The notes under the pieces are model-generated. The model made no database searches. It was not told where the DNA came from and worked only from the letters and a program-made list of their open reading frames with translations. 64,000 nt of DNA, taken from Bacteroides sp. MSB163 (GTDB taxonomy: Bacteria > Bacteroidota > Bacteroidia > Bacteroidales > Bacteroidaceae). Both the position numbers and the translations under genes were made by a program. Position 1 is the first letter of the stretch. Each line of letters opens with the position of its first letter. Positions 7,986 through 16,153 of this stretch are shown in pieces. The DNA lies in contig NZ_CP143867.1 of assembly GCF_036416795.1 (NCBI RefSeq), positions 6,316,001-6,380,000 of the forward strand. Reading direction: 5' to 3'.

Positions 7986-8780
7986 ATGAAACAATATTTA
8001 GACTTGCTCGATCGGGTATTAACCGAGGGCGTACACAAGGAAGACCGTACCGGAACCGGTACAATCAGCGTATTCGGACACCAAATGCGCTTCAATATGG
8101 ATGATGGCTTTCCCTGCCTCACTACCAAAAAACTGCATCTGAAATCAATTATATATGAATTGCTATGGTTTCTGAATGGAGATACCAATGCCAAGTATCT
8201 GCAAGATCATGGTGTTCGCATTTGGAACGAATGGGCGGATGAAAATGGAGATCTGGGACATATTTACGGTTATCAATGGCGTTCCTGGCCTGACTACAAA
8301 GGTGGTTCCATCGATCAGATCAGTGAGGCTGTAGAAACAATTCTTCATAATCCGGATTCCCGCCGCATCATTGTCAGCGCTTGGAATGTGGGAGATATTA
8401 ACAACATGAATCTTCCTCCCTGTCATGCTTTCTTTCAATTCTATGTGGCAAACGGACGGTTGAGCCTCCAACTCTATCAACGAAGTGCGGATATTTTCCT
8501 CGGTGTACCTTTCAACATTGCATCTTATGCCCTACTGTTGCAGATGATGGCACAAGTGACCGGACTGAAAGCAGGGGATTTCATTCATACGCTCGGTGAT
8601 GCGCACATTTATCTGAATCATCTGGAGCAGGTCAAACTGCAACTTTCCCGCGAACCACGTCCGTTGCCGCAAATGAAGATAAACCCGGACGTGAAGAGTA
8701 TCTTCGACTTCCAATATGAAGATTTCGAATTGGTAAATTACGATCCGCATCCGCATATAGCAGGTAAAGTTTCTGTTTAA
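7986..8780 (+). CDS. thyA: Thymidylate synthase
   Basis: Thymidylate synthase converts dUMP to dTMP with methylenetetrahydrofolate in the cytoplasm, producing dihydrofolate. The protein is 264 residues, the same length as the E. coli enzyme. It has the catalytic motif LPPCHAFFQFYV with the active-site Cys at residue 146, the RTGTGT phosphate loop near residue 21 and the QRSADIFLGVPFN dUMP-binding segment. Dihydrofolate reductase follows 18 bp downstream, so the two genes form an operon that makes dTMP and regenerates its folate cofactor. The ATG start gives the standard N terminus. Confidence 0.98.
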   Translation: MKQYLDLLDRVLTEGVHKEDRTGTGTISVFGHQMRFNMDDGFPCLTTKKLHLKSIIYELLWFLNGDTNAKYLQDHGVRIWNEWADENGDLGHIYGYQWRSWPDYKGGSIDQISEAVETILHNPDSRRIIVSAWNVGDINNMNLPPCHAFFQFYVANGRLSLQLYQRSADIFLGVPFNIASYALLLQMMAQVTGLKAGDFIHTLGDAHIYLNHLEQVKLQLSREPRPLPQMKINPDVKSIFDFQYEDFELVNYDPHPHIAGKVSV

Positions 8781-8798
8781 TAAATCATACATCCAATC

Positions 8799-9287
8799 AT
8801 GATTAGTATCATTGCCGCCGTAGACCGCAACTTAGGAATCGGTTTCCAAAATAAATTATTATTCTGGCTTCCCAATGATTTAAAACGTTTCAAGGCATTG
8901 ACCACAGGAAACACCATCATCATGGGAAGAAAAACATTCGAGTCCCTGCCTAAAGGCGCACTACCCAACCGAAGGAATGTGGTGCTTTCATCCAATCTTG
9001 CGACTCAATGCCCCGGTGCAGAAGTATTCCCTACCCTCGAAGCAGCTTTGCAAAGCTGTCAACCTGAGGAACAAGTATATATTATCGGCGGAGCAAGTGT
9101 ATATAAACAGGCAATGCCATTGGCAGACATGCTTTGCCTGACGGAAATCGATGCAGAAGCATCTCAGGCAGATGCTTACTTCCCTGCTGTAGAGTCCGCA
9201 ATATGGCATGAAAAAAGCAGGGAATCTCATCTTGTTGACGAGAAACATCCCTGCCCCTATGCATTTGTGGATTATATCCGTAAGTAA
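8799..9287 (+). CDS. folA: Dihydrofolate reductase
   Basis: Dihydrofolate reductase uses NADPH to regenerate tetrahydrofolate in the cytoplasm. The 162-residue length is standard. The N-terminal IAAVDRNLGIGFQNKLLFWL segment, the catalytic acid in LPNDLKRFK (equivalent to E. coli Asp27), the NADPH motif MGRKTFESLP and the later IIGGASVYKQAM segment are all present. It directly follows thyA, whose product it recycles, and is very likely in the same transcript. This chromosomal, metabolically placed copy is not a resistance cassette. Confidence 0.97.
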   Translation: MISIIAAVDRNLGIGFQNKLLFWLPNDLKRFKALTTGNTIIMGRKTFESLPKGALPNRRNVVLSSNLATQCPGAEVFPTLEAALQSCQPEEQVYIIGGASVYKQAMPLADMLCLTEIDAEASQADAYFPAVESAIWHEKSRESHLVDEKHPCPYAFVDYIRK

Positions 9288-9290
9288 TTC

Positions 9291-9767
9291 CTAATCTTCA
9301 TCCACCTCCACCATGATTGGCATCTGCCGTTTTATGGCTTCATGGAAGGATATTAGTGTTTCTGTGCGCGCTAACCCCAACGGCTGTAATTTATCGTGGA
9401 TAATGCTCAGCAAATGATGATTATTGCGTGCGTAAAGTTTAATAAACATATCATATTTACCCGTCGTAAAGTGACATTCCACAACTTCGGGAATAGCTTC
9501 AAGTGCCTTTGTCACTGCGTCAAAAGATTCCGGATCTTTCAGATAAATGCCAATATAGGCACAAGTCTCATAACCGATTTTTTCCGGATCGATGACGTAT
9601 TCCGAACCTTTCAAGATACCTAAATTCGTCAATTTTTGTATGCGTTGATGTATAGCTGCACCGGAAACATTGCAAGCTCTCGCCACTTCCAGGAAAGGAA
9701 TACGGGCATTATCTGCAATCAATTTCAGTATTTGCTCGTCTAAAGTATCCAATTGATGATGTCCCAT
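9291..9767 (-). CDS. Lrp/AsnC family transcriptional regulator
   Basis: The 158-residue protein has the family layout: an N-terminal winged helix-turn-helix (about residues 6-60, with LDEQILKLIADNARIPFLEV and IHQRIQKLTNLGILKG) and a C-terminal RAM ligand-binding domain (about 70-150) that forms octamers and binds amino acids. Family members act as feast-famine regulators in the cytoplasm. The gene is convergent with folA, with only 3 bp between the stops, and divergent from the M64 peptidase gene. Its targets cannot be told from the sequence; the ilv operon in this window is one possible target but nothing here shows binding. Confidence 0.93.
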   Translation of the reverse strand: MGHHQLDTLDEQILKLIADNARIPFLEVARACNVSGAAIHQRIQKLTNLGILKGSEYVIDPEKIGYETCAYIGIYLKDPESFDAVTKALEAIPEVVECHFTTGKYDMFIKLYARNNHHLLSIIHDKLQPLGLARTETLISFHEAIKRQMPIMVEVDED

Positions 9768-9826
9768 TTCTAATTTTATGATTAATAAATAACGATTGCT
9801 TCACCGTATTCTCATACGATAATGTG

Positions 9827-9834
9827 CAAAGTTA
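9827..9834 (-). promoter_or_regulatory. -7 box TAACTTTG before the Lrp-family gene
   Basis: Read on the minus strand, the box fits TAnnTTTG and lies about 60 bp upstream of the ATG at 9767. Confidence 0.5.
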
Positions 9835-9921
9835 GCGAAATTTTTCCCAATAAAAATACGATTTATTACTTTTCTTGCTAAAAAATGAATAAACCCACAG
9901 TTACGATAAACAGGGTGAAAA

Positions 9922-9996
9922 GAAGATAAGCCGCATCTCGGCATATTTTTTTCATGTGAGCATGAAAGTTCTGCGCTCAATTTGCATTATCTTTGC
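9922..9996 (+). promoter_or_regulatory. 75-bp promoter module, copy 2 (upstream of the M64 peptidase gene)
   Basis: This copy ends with TATCTTTGC 25 bp before the ATG at 10021. It contains the palindrome TTTCATG-TGAG-CATGAAA (9950-9967) and an upstream imperfect dyad GCCGCATCTCGGC. It aligns ungapped with 1618-1544 (minus strand) with 12 mismatches in 75 bases, so the two genes share one promoter architecture. Confidence 0.8.
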
Positions 9997-10020
9997 CTAT
10001 AACTACAAAATTAGATTGTT

Positions 10021-11298
10021 ATGAAAAAATATCTTGTACTTGCATTGTGCTTACTGATGATAACAACAAGCCATGCGCAAAACTACACTGAGTATTTTGC
10101 CGATAAAACATTGCGTATTGATTATATCTTTACAGGAAATGCTGCCCGTCAGAATGTATGTCTGGATGAACTGTCCGTACTTCCATCATGGGCCGGAAGG
10201 CGTCATCATTTAGCTGAATTACCTTTGCAAGGTAATGGACAAATCATCATGAAAGATTTGGAAAGTGGAAAGACAATCTATACTACTTCTTTTTCTTCCC
10301 TCTTTCAAGAGTGGCTGGAAACGGACGAAGCCAAGGCTATCACCAAAGGATTTGAAAATACTTTCTTACTGCCCTACCCACTCCGTCCTGTGGAAATAGA
10401 GATCAGCCTGTTAAGCCCGAGAAAAGAAGTGCGTACACATCTGACGCACACTGTACGCCCCGATGATATACTTATTCATCAGAAAGGAACTGTCCACATC
10501 ACTCCACATAAATATCTGCTAAAGAATGGTGAAACTGACAAGTGCATCGACGTGGCCATTCTTGCCGAAGGATATACTCCTGCAGAGATGAACATATTCT
10601 ATCAGGATGCGGAAATCGCCTGTGAAAGCCTATTCTCACACGAACCGTTCAAGAGTATGAAAAATCGCTTCAATATTATAGCTGTTGCCAGCCCATCTGA
10701 TGACGCAGGGGTGAGTGTTCCCCGTTTGGGAGAATGGAAACATACAGCCTTTAATTCCCATTTCAGTACATTCTATTCTGACCGTTATCTGACTACCCGC
10801 CGTGTCAAATCCATACACGATGCTTTGGCCGGAATACCATATGAACACATTATTATTCTTGCCAATACTGAAGAGTATGGAGGTGGTGGCATCTATAATG
10901 CTTATACGCTGACTACAGCTCACCACCCAATGTTCCGCCCGGTAGTTGTACACGAGTTCGGACATAGTTTCGGAGGATTGGCCGATGAATATTTCTACGA
11001 CGATGATGTCATGACAGATACCTACCCATTGGATATAGAACCTTGGGAACAAAACATAAGTACCCGTATCGATTTCGCTTCTAAATGGGAAGACATGCTC
11101 ATTAGAGGTACTCCTATTCCTACCCCTGTCAACGAACGGGCAAAGTATCCGGTAGGAGTATATGAAGGAGGTGGATATTCAGCCAAAGGCATATTCCGCC
11201 CCGCTGATAACTGCCGTATGCGCACCAATGAATATCCGACATTCTGCCCGGTATGCCAACGATCACTGCAAAGACTCATTGATTTTTATACCAAATAA
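10021..11298 (+). CDS. M64 family metallopeptidase
   Basis: The 425-residue secreted protein belongs to the zinc peptidases of family M64 (IgA-peptidase-like). It has a signal peptide (ending SHAQ) and an N-terminal beta domain (about 25-160). The catalytic domain contains HEFGHSFGGLADEYF, with the zinc ligands His311 and His315 and the acidic residues just after. A C-terminal Cys cluster (CRM, CPVCQ) is likely disulfide-bonded or structural. The substrate is unknown; M64 members in gut Bacteroides are common and are not all IgA proteases. The GNAT gene follows 31 bp downstream on the same strand. Transcription is from the 75-bp module shared with rsmF. Confidence 0.9.
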   Translation: MKKYLVLALCLLMITTSHAQNYTEYFADKTLRIDYIFTGNAARQNVCLDELSVLPSWAGRRHHLAELPLQGNGQIIMKDLESGKTIYTTSFSSLFQEWLETDEAKAITKGFENTFLLPYPLRPVEIEISLLSPRKEVRTHLTHTVRPDDILIHQKGTVHITPHKYLLKNGETDKCIDVAILAEGYTPAEMNIFYQDAEIACESLFSHEPFKSMKNRFNIIAVASPSDDAGVSVPRLGEWKHTAFNSHFSTFYSDRYLTTRRVKSIHDALAGIPYEHIIILANTEEYGGGGIYNAYTLTTAHHPMFRPVVVHEFGHSFGGLADEYFYDDDVMTDTYPLDIEPWEQNISTRIDFASKWEDMLIRGTPIPTPVNERAKYPVGVYEGGGYSAKGIFRPADNCRMRTNEYPTFCPVCQRSLQRLIDFYTK

Positions 11299-11329
11299 TA
11301 AGAGAAACTAAACTTTAAAGACCAACATT

Positions 11330-11866
11330 ATGATCAGACTTCAACGTATCAGCACCGCTGATGGATTTTTGTATGAGTACATGGAACAGTTAATAACCTC
11401 CGCCTTCCCGCCTGAAGAATACCGACCGTTAGAAGAACTGCGCTTGTACACTGATAGCAAACCTCATTTCTATAACAATATTATTTTCCACCATGATACT
11501 CCTGTAGGATTCATTACCTATTGGGTTTTCGGCAAATTCTATTACGTAGAACACTTTGCTATTGATCCGGCCCAGCGTAATGGTGGACATGGAAAGAACG
11601 TTTTAAATCATTTATGCGAGTTACTTCAACATCCTATTGTTCTGGAAGTGGAAATGCCGGAAGAAGAAATGGCCCAAAGGCGTATTAATTTCTACAAGCG
11701 CCAAGGATTTGCTCTTTGGGAGAAACCATATCTTCAGCCTCCATACAGACCCGGGGATGATTATTTACCGATGCTACTTATGGCACACGGAAATTTAGAG
11801 TGTGAAAGGGATTTTGAAACAGTAAAAAACTCTATATATCGAGAAGTATATAACGTACAAGAATAA
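11330..11866 (+). CDS. GNAT family N-acetyltransferase
   Basis: The 178-residue protein has the GNAT fold. The segment YVEHFAIDPAQRNGGHGKNV (about residues 71-90) contains the acetyl-CoA pyrophosphate-binding motif Q/R-x-x-G-x-G/A. A later segment with RINFYKRQGFALWE matches the C-terminal motif B of the family. It probably acetylates a small molecule or a protein N terminus in the cytoplasm; the substrate cannot be inferred. It lies 31 bp after the M64 peptidase gene and is probably co-transcribed, ending at the bidirectional terminator at 11872. Confidence 0.88.
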   Translation: MIRLQRISTADGFLYEYMEQLITSAFPPEEYRPLEELRLYTDSKPHFYNNIIFHHDTPVGFITYWVFGKFYYVEHFAIDPAQRNGGHGKNVLNHLCELLQHPIVLEVEMPEEEMAQRRINFYKRQGFALWEKPYLQPPYRPGDDYLPMLLMAHGNLECERDFETVKNSIYREVYNVQE

Positions 11867-11871
11867 AAAAA

Positions 11872-11905
11872 TAAAGGGTGCCTATTCGAAATAAGCACCC
11901 TTTAT
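11872..11905. terminator. Bidirectional terminator between the GNAT gene and exbD
   Basis: TAAAGGGTGC and GCACCCTTTA form a 10-bp stem with A- and T-rich sides, suiting both convergent transcripts. Confidence 0.85.
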
Positions 11906-11927
11906 TTATATAGTTTGATTTAACTTC

Positions 11928-12392
11928 TTACTGACGCGGCTGCGCAGAATAGTTAAGTTTCAATGCATAAGCTTTACGAAGAGCTTCTTTGATATCTGTT
12001 ACGATACCCATTTTCGTATCTTGGTCTACTTTCAAAGAAACAGTCATCTGTGGTTGATCTTCTTCCTTCATACTGGCACGTTCACCAATAATATAATCTT
12101 GGATTTCAGCAACTTCAGCATAGCTGTCGTTCAATTGGATACGACTTTCATTACCCAGTTTCTTACGGAACTCAGCTGTAGGCTTTCCTACATAGATAAA
12201 CGTAACCAAAGATTTCTTTTCCAGTTTTTCCAACTCAGTAGCTTGCGGAACCTTAAACTCAACCTTTAATGTTACCTCACGCATTGTTGTTACAATCATA
12301 AAGAAGAACAACAAAGTAAAGATAAGGTCAGGCAGAGAAGAAGTATTCAACGCAGGCATTTCGCGTTTACCAGTCTTATTAAATTTTCCCAT
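11928..12392 (-). CDS. exbD: ExbD/TolR family protein (second copy)
   Basis: The 154-residue protein has the ExbD layout: a short cytoplasmic N terminus, one membrane helix (about residues 16-38; LPDLIFTLLFFFMIVTTM) with the proton-carrying Asp at its start, and a periplasmic domain. ExbD with ExbB turns the proton gradient into work on TonB. Its ATG overlaps the last base of the upstream exbD paralogue, so the two are coupled. Two different ExbD proteins in one operon is a common Bacteroidetes arrangement. Confidence 0.92.
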   Translation of the reverse strand: MGKFNKTGKREMPALNTSSLPDLIFTLLFFFMIVTTMREVTLKVEFKVPQATELEKLEKKSLVTFIYVGKPTAEFRKKLGNESRIQLNDSYAEVAEIQDYIIGERASMKEEDQPQMTVSLKVDQDTKMGIVTDIKEALRKAYALKLNYSAQPRQ

Positions 12393-12985
12393 TACTTCTT
12401 TTCTCCGTACTTTTTAGGTTCTGCCTCAGAGATCTTCTGAGGATATACATCACGAATTGCTTTTTGCTCGTCTTCGCCCAAAGCAGCATAGCTCTTTCCA
12501 AATTTTTCCTGAGCTAATTCATCTCTCAACTCATTGTAAGCAGCTACCAATTCGTTCTGAACTGCTAAGTATGCTTTATAGGAAGAACCACGGTCACAAC
12601 GCAAAGAAACTACATGCTTTTCCGTAATCTGCATAGTCCCGAAGAAAGGAATGTCTTTCGCATGCTTTTCCGGTTTAGACTCATCATTATACGGGTTGGC
12701 AATGAATTCTTTTGCTTTATCTCTCAACTGATCTATACTAACATATTCTCCACTACACATCAACTGGTCGTTCATGTTCAGGAAGACTGTCATTACGTTA
12801 CGCTCCTTAACCTTATCCGAATCGTCCTTCTTTTGGTCTTGTTCGGGTGGTGGCGGCAAACGTCTTGCCAAACCACGGTCCGTATCCATAGAAGTCGTAA
12901 TCAAGAAGAAGATTAACAATAGGAAAGCGATATCCGCTGTAGAACTTGAGTTTATATCAGGAACTTTTCTTTTTCCTTTTGCCAT
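12392..12985 (-). CDS. exbD: ExbD/TolR family protein (first copy)
   Basis: The 197-residue protein has an N-terminal membrane helix (about residues 14-34; STADIAFLLLIFFLITTSM) with the conserved Asp, followed by a Pro-rich stretch (LPPPPEQDQKK) and a longer periplasmic domain than its downstream paralogue. It is a predicted part of an ExbB-ExbD proton-driven motor. It lies between a small membrane protein gene (36 bp upstream) and the second exbD (1-bp overlap). Whether both ExbD proteins join one complex or form alternative motors is open. Confidence 0.92.
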   Translation of the reverse strand: MAKGKRKVPDINSSSTADIAFLLLIFFLITTSMDTDRGLARRLPPPPEQDQKKDDSDKVKERNVMTVFLNMNDQLMCSGEYVSIDQLRDKAKEFIANPYNDESKPEKHAKDIPFFGTMQITEKHVVSLRCDRGSSYKAYLAVQNELVAAYNELRDELAQEKFGKSYAALGEDEQKAIRDVYPQKISEAEPKKYGEKK

Positions 12986-13021
12986 TGTAATTACTCCATT
13001 AGATTGAGTTCCCTCAATCGA

Positions 13022-13507
13022 TTATGATAATTTCTTTTTAATACTACTGAAAAGCATTGCAAGAACAGTTGCTCCCAGTAAGAAATAAATAGTATACAGG
13101 AACATGTCAGTAACCTTCAACCAGAACGGAACATTATCAGTTCCACTATAACCTGGTATATTCATCTGTTCCCCACTACCCATAGACCAAGCAACGATCA
13201 TAACAACAGCCAACAAGATGACGCCAAGCAATGACTTCAAAGCCTTTACCGGATTATCTTTTAATGCTGTACCAAACTGTAAAATAAATCCAGCTACCAT
13301 TGCAACAACAGCCAAAACAAACAAACCATACATTAAATACAGCATACTATCTGTCTGTGCAGGCTGCCACATTTCGGGGTCAACACCCATCAGTACTGCA
13401 TCGCCTTGAGCATCTCCACCAAAGTAGAATATACCCAATACTACTAAAATAGCAGCGAACAAAACATACAGTACATAATATGATACTCTATATGATAATT
13501 TAGCCAT
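13022..13507 (-). CDS. Four-helix membrane protein of the exb operon
   Basis: The 161-residue protein has four hydrophobic segments (about residues 9-28, 54-78, 91-108 and 132-152). No enzymatic motif is visible. It lies between exbB (5 bp away) and the first exbD (36 bp away), so it is almost certainly part of this energy-transduction operon. I do not recognise a named family. Placement suggests an accessory membrane subunit of the ExbB/ExbD motor, which is inference. Confidence 0.85.
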   Translation of the reverse strand: MAKLSYRVSYYVLYVLFAAILVVLGIFYFGGDAQGDAVLMGVDPEMWQPAQTDSMLYLMYGLFVLAVVAMVAGFILQFGTALKDNPVKALKSLLGVILLAVVMIVAWSMGSGEQMNIPGYSGTDNVPFWLKVTDMFLYTIYFLLGATVLAMLFSSIKKKLS

Positions 13508-13512
13508 TTCTC

Positions 13513-14316
13513 TTATTTTTTGTATTTCAAGTTATATTTGATAACCATGTCCAACAAAGTGATAGAAGAATCTTCCATTTCGCTGGTCAAAGCCTCAATC
13601 TTAGAAAGGATATAGTTATAGAATACCTGCAGAATCAAAGCAACGATCAAACCGAAGATAGTTGTAATCAAGGCAACTTTCATACCACCTGCTACAACCG
13701 TCGGAGAGATATCACCTACTTGTTGGATCTTATCAAATGCCTGCACCATACCGATTACAGTACCCAAGAATCCTAAAGACGGAGCCATTGCGATGAACAG
13801 CGTAATCCAAGAACAACCTTTTTCCAAGTAACCGGCTTGTACACCACCGTAAGATACTACTGACTTCTCAACTACGTCAAGACCTTGATCGATTCTCAAT
13901 AAGCCTTGGTAATAAATAGAAGCGATAGGACCTCTTGTATTACGTGCGATGTCTTTAGCAGCTTCTACGTCGCCTTTTTCCAAAGCAGCTTCAATAGCAG
14001 CCAAGAATTTCTTTGTGTTGATTTCAGCCAAGCTCAAATAAATGATACGTTCAATACAGAATGCAAGACCGATAACCAAAGCAATAGCAACCAAACTCAT
14101 GAAAGATGCAGTACCTTCAATAAACTTAGTTTTAATTTCCTTGTGAATACCACCTTCTTCAGCTTCTACAGTAGCATCACCGGCAGAAGCCGCCTGAGCT
14201 GCAGGAGCAGCTTGTTCTGTTTGTTCCGCTGCAGGAGCATCTTGAGCCTGAGCAAGTTGAGTTGAGCCAAATGTTAAGACTCCCATCACAGCAACAATTG
14301 CAAATAACTTTTTCAT
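13513..14316 (-). CDS. exbB: MotA/TolQ/ExbB proton channel family protein
   Basis: The 267-residue protein has a signal-like N terminus, an Ala/Gln/Glu-rich stretch (about residues 25-55) and three membrane helices. The last two lie in the conserved channel domain (WITLFIAMAPSLGFLGTVIGMV around residues 167-188 and a helix near 215-235). ExbB forms the pentameric channel around ExbD and powers TonB. It is the first gene of the operon exbB, small membrane protein, exbD, exbD. A tonB gene is found 2.9 kb away on the same strand. The tRNA-Ser gene lies 80 bp upstream on the same strand. Confidence 0.94.
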   Translation of the reverse strand: MKKLFAIVAVMGVLTFGSTQLAQAQDAPAAEQTEQAAPAAQAASAGDATVEAEEGGIHKEIKTKFIEGTASFMSLVAIALVIGLAFCIERIIYLSLAEINTKKFLAAIEAALEKGDVEAAKDIARNTRGPIASIYYQGLLRIDQGLDVVEKSVVSYGGVQAGYLEKGCSWITLFIAMAPSLGFLGTVIGMVQAFDKIQQVGDISPTVVAGGMKVALITTIFGLIVALILQVFYNYILSKIEALTSEMEDSSITLLDMVIKYNLKYKK

Positions 14317-14395
14317 TGTGTGTCTAATTTTTAAGATTAATTAATTAATTTGTTTATTATATTCATTTATTGTTTTTGTTTTTTCTTTCATCCTG

Positions 14396-14483
14396 CGGAG
14401 AGACGGGGATTCGAACCCCGGATACCCTTTAGAGGTATACACGCTTTCCAGGCGTGCCTCTTCAACCACTCGAGCATCTCTCC
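14396..14483 (-). tRNA. tRNA-Ser (anticodon GGA)
   Basis: Read on the minus strand, the gene has a 7-bp acceptor stem (GGAGAGA with TCTCTCC), discriminator G, the anticodon loop CTGGAAA with GGA, a long variable arm as in serine tRNAs and the T-loop GGTTCGAATCC. The CCA end is not encoded. It reads UCC and UCU codons. It is the main content of the 329-bp gap between 14317 and 14645. Confidence 0.96.
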
Positions 14484-14645
14484 AATAGAGGCCTCTTTCA
14501 AAAACGGCTGCAAATTACAAAAAAAATGCGAACCACAAGCGTTTTCAGCTACAAATGTATTCTTTTTTTCGTTCTTGCCCTTCATTCTCCCCGTTTTATC
14601 TTTAATAAAATCTCAAAATTAATAAACTTTAAAATCTTTCCGATG

Positions 14646-15425
14646 TTATTTGAGCATTCCAAACACTTTTAAAGCGTTTTCCGAAGTAACGTCTCCAACA
14701 GCCTCAGGAGACATTCCGTAAATTTCAGAAACCTTCATCAAAGTATCCTTCACATAGGCGCTTTCATTTCTCCTACCACGATTCGGGACTGGAGTCAGAT
14801 AAGGAGAATCTGTTTCAAGAACAATTTTTTCTAATGGTATTCCTGCCAAAATTTCCGGAAGGTGGGACTTCTTAAAAGTAACCACACCGTTAATTCCAAT
14901 GAAGAAATCGGAAAACTCCAATATGCGGGTGGCTTCTTCTGCTGTTCCTGTAAAGCTATGAAATATTCCTCTTAAAGGAGCCTTTTTGTAAGGTTCCAGC
15001 ACCTTATATATATAATCAAAGGCATCCCGGCAATGGATTACTACAGGGAGATCATATTCCAAAGCCCAATTGACTTGCTTGTCCAGTACTATTTGCTGCT
15101 CTTTCAGGTAAGTTTTGTCCCAATAAAGATCCATGCCTATCTCCCCTATAGCAACATATTCCTTAGAAAACTCCAATTCGCGAGCAACTATTTCCAATTC
15201 TTTTTCATAATTGGCATTGACAGAAGTAGGATGCAAACCGATCATAGGAAAACAGTATCCTTTATAAATGCTACAGGCTGACAACATTGCTTCAATAGTC
15301 GTACTATCAATATTGGGCATAAATATATGAGTAACTCCAGCAGCACGTGCACGTTCAATAACCTGTGGGAGATCCTCTGAAAACTCCTCCAAAAAAAGAT
15401 GGGAATGTGTATCTATCAATCTCAT
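14646..15425 (-). CDS. tatD: TatD family metal-dependent hydrolase
   Basis: The 259-residue protein is a TatD/YcfH-type TIM-barrel hydrolase, a family with DNase activity on single-stranded or damaged DNA. The metal ligands are visible: HSH at residues 6-8 (DTHSHLF), Glu in AIGEIGMDLYW, His in VVIHCRDAF, His in FHSFTGT and Asp in LETDSPYLTP. The length is standard. Its start overlaps the end of the upstream hypothetical gene by 4 bp, so the two are translationally coupled. The exact substrate in this organism is not known. Confidence 0.95.
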   Translation of the reverse strand: MRLIDTHSHLFLEEFSEDLPQVIERARAAGVTHIFMPNIDSTTIEAMLSACSIYKGYCFPMIGLHPTSVNANYEKELEIVARELEFSKEYVAIGEIGMDLYWDKTYLKEQQIVLDKQVNWALEYDLPVVIHCRDAFDYIYKVLEPYKKAPLRGIFHSFTGTAEEATRILEFSDFFIGINGVVTFKKSHLPEILAGIPLEKIVLETDSPYLTPVPNRGRRNESAYVKDTLMKVSEIYGMSPEAVGDVTSENALKVFGMLK

Positions 15426-16135
15426 TCGTTTATTTTTTCTATTCGTTTCTCACCAGTACGATAATAATAAATCAGCCCGTAATCACGACATAATTCCAAT
15501 CGTTTTTCATTGGGAGAAACATCTTCAAACTTTTTTTCCACCTGATTCCATATATCCAAGATCAATTCATCTGCAGTAGTTCGCATAGCAGAAAGAGAAT
15601 CTAAACTACGGGCAGTTAAAGCCTGCAAATTTTTCTGTCGATCATAACTATCTGTAAAAATATCATAATGAACTCTAACCTTCGCAATAGTAGGATTATA
15701 AATAGGAATTCCCCCTTGAGAAGTCCGCTTGGTTTCTCCATCAATAATTTTTCGTCCCCACTCCACCAAGGCTGCCTCCGTTGATAAATCCGGTACGTTT
15801 GAACTATCAGCCGGTAAACCATAATAAGATTTATGGACCGCACGCACCTCCGAGCGAATAACAGCCAAGTTCAATACCTGAATGAAATGAGAGACATACA
15901 GACGAGCCATCTTTACATTGGCCTGATGCTTACGCCCTGCTTGCGACTGACGTTCAAAGCACTGGGCATAATACGATTGGGCGGCTTCAAATCTCATCAA
16001 GAAATTCCGAGCTTCAGTCAACGTCTTTAAAGAAACTGCCAAATCATAGAGGTTATGGGTATCAGTTTTTGCAACCACTGCTTTCAGTGCCCGTATTCTC
16101 GCCTGGTCTGTATTTGGTAATCTTCTATAAGGCAT
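15422..16135 (-). CDS. Conserved hypothetical protein upstream of tatD
   Basis: The 237-residue product appears soluble, with no signal peptide or membrane helix. Its N-terminal half is predicted mostly helical and basic (LPNTDQARIRALKAVVAK, RFEAAQSYYAQCFERQSQ); the C-terminal part includes GGIPIYNPTIAKVRVHYDIF. I do not recognise a named domain. It is coupled to tatD by a 4-bp overlap and lies 18 bp downstream of the polyprenyl synthetase gene, so the three appear to form one operon. No function is proposed. Confidence 0.8.
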   Translation of the reverse strand: MPYRRLPNTDQARIRALKAVVAKTDTHNLYDLAVSLKTLTEARNFLMRFEAAQSYYAQCFERQSQAGRKHQANVKMARLYVSHFIQVLNLAVIRSEVRAVHKSYYGLPADSSNVPDLSTEAALVEWGRKIIDGETKRTSQGGIPIYNPTIAKVRVHYDIFTDSYDRQKNLQALTARSLDSLSAMRTTADELILDIWNQVEKKFEDVSPNEKRLELCRDYGLIYYYRTGEKRIEKINE

Positions 16136-16153
16136 AGTTACAAAAAAGCACAG

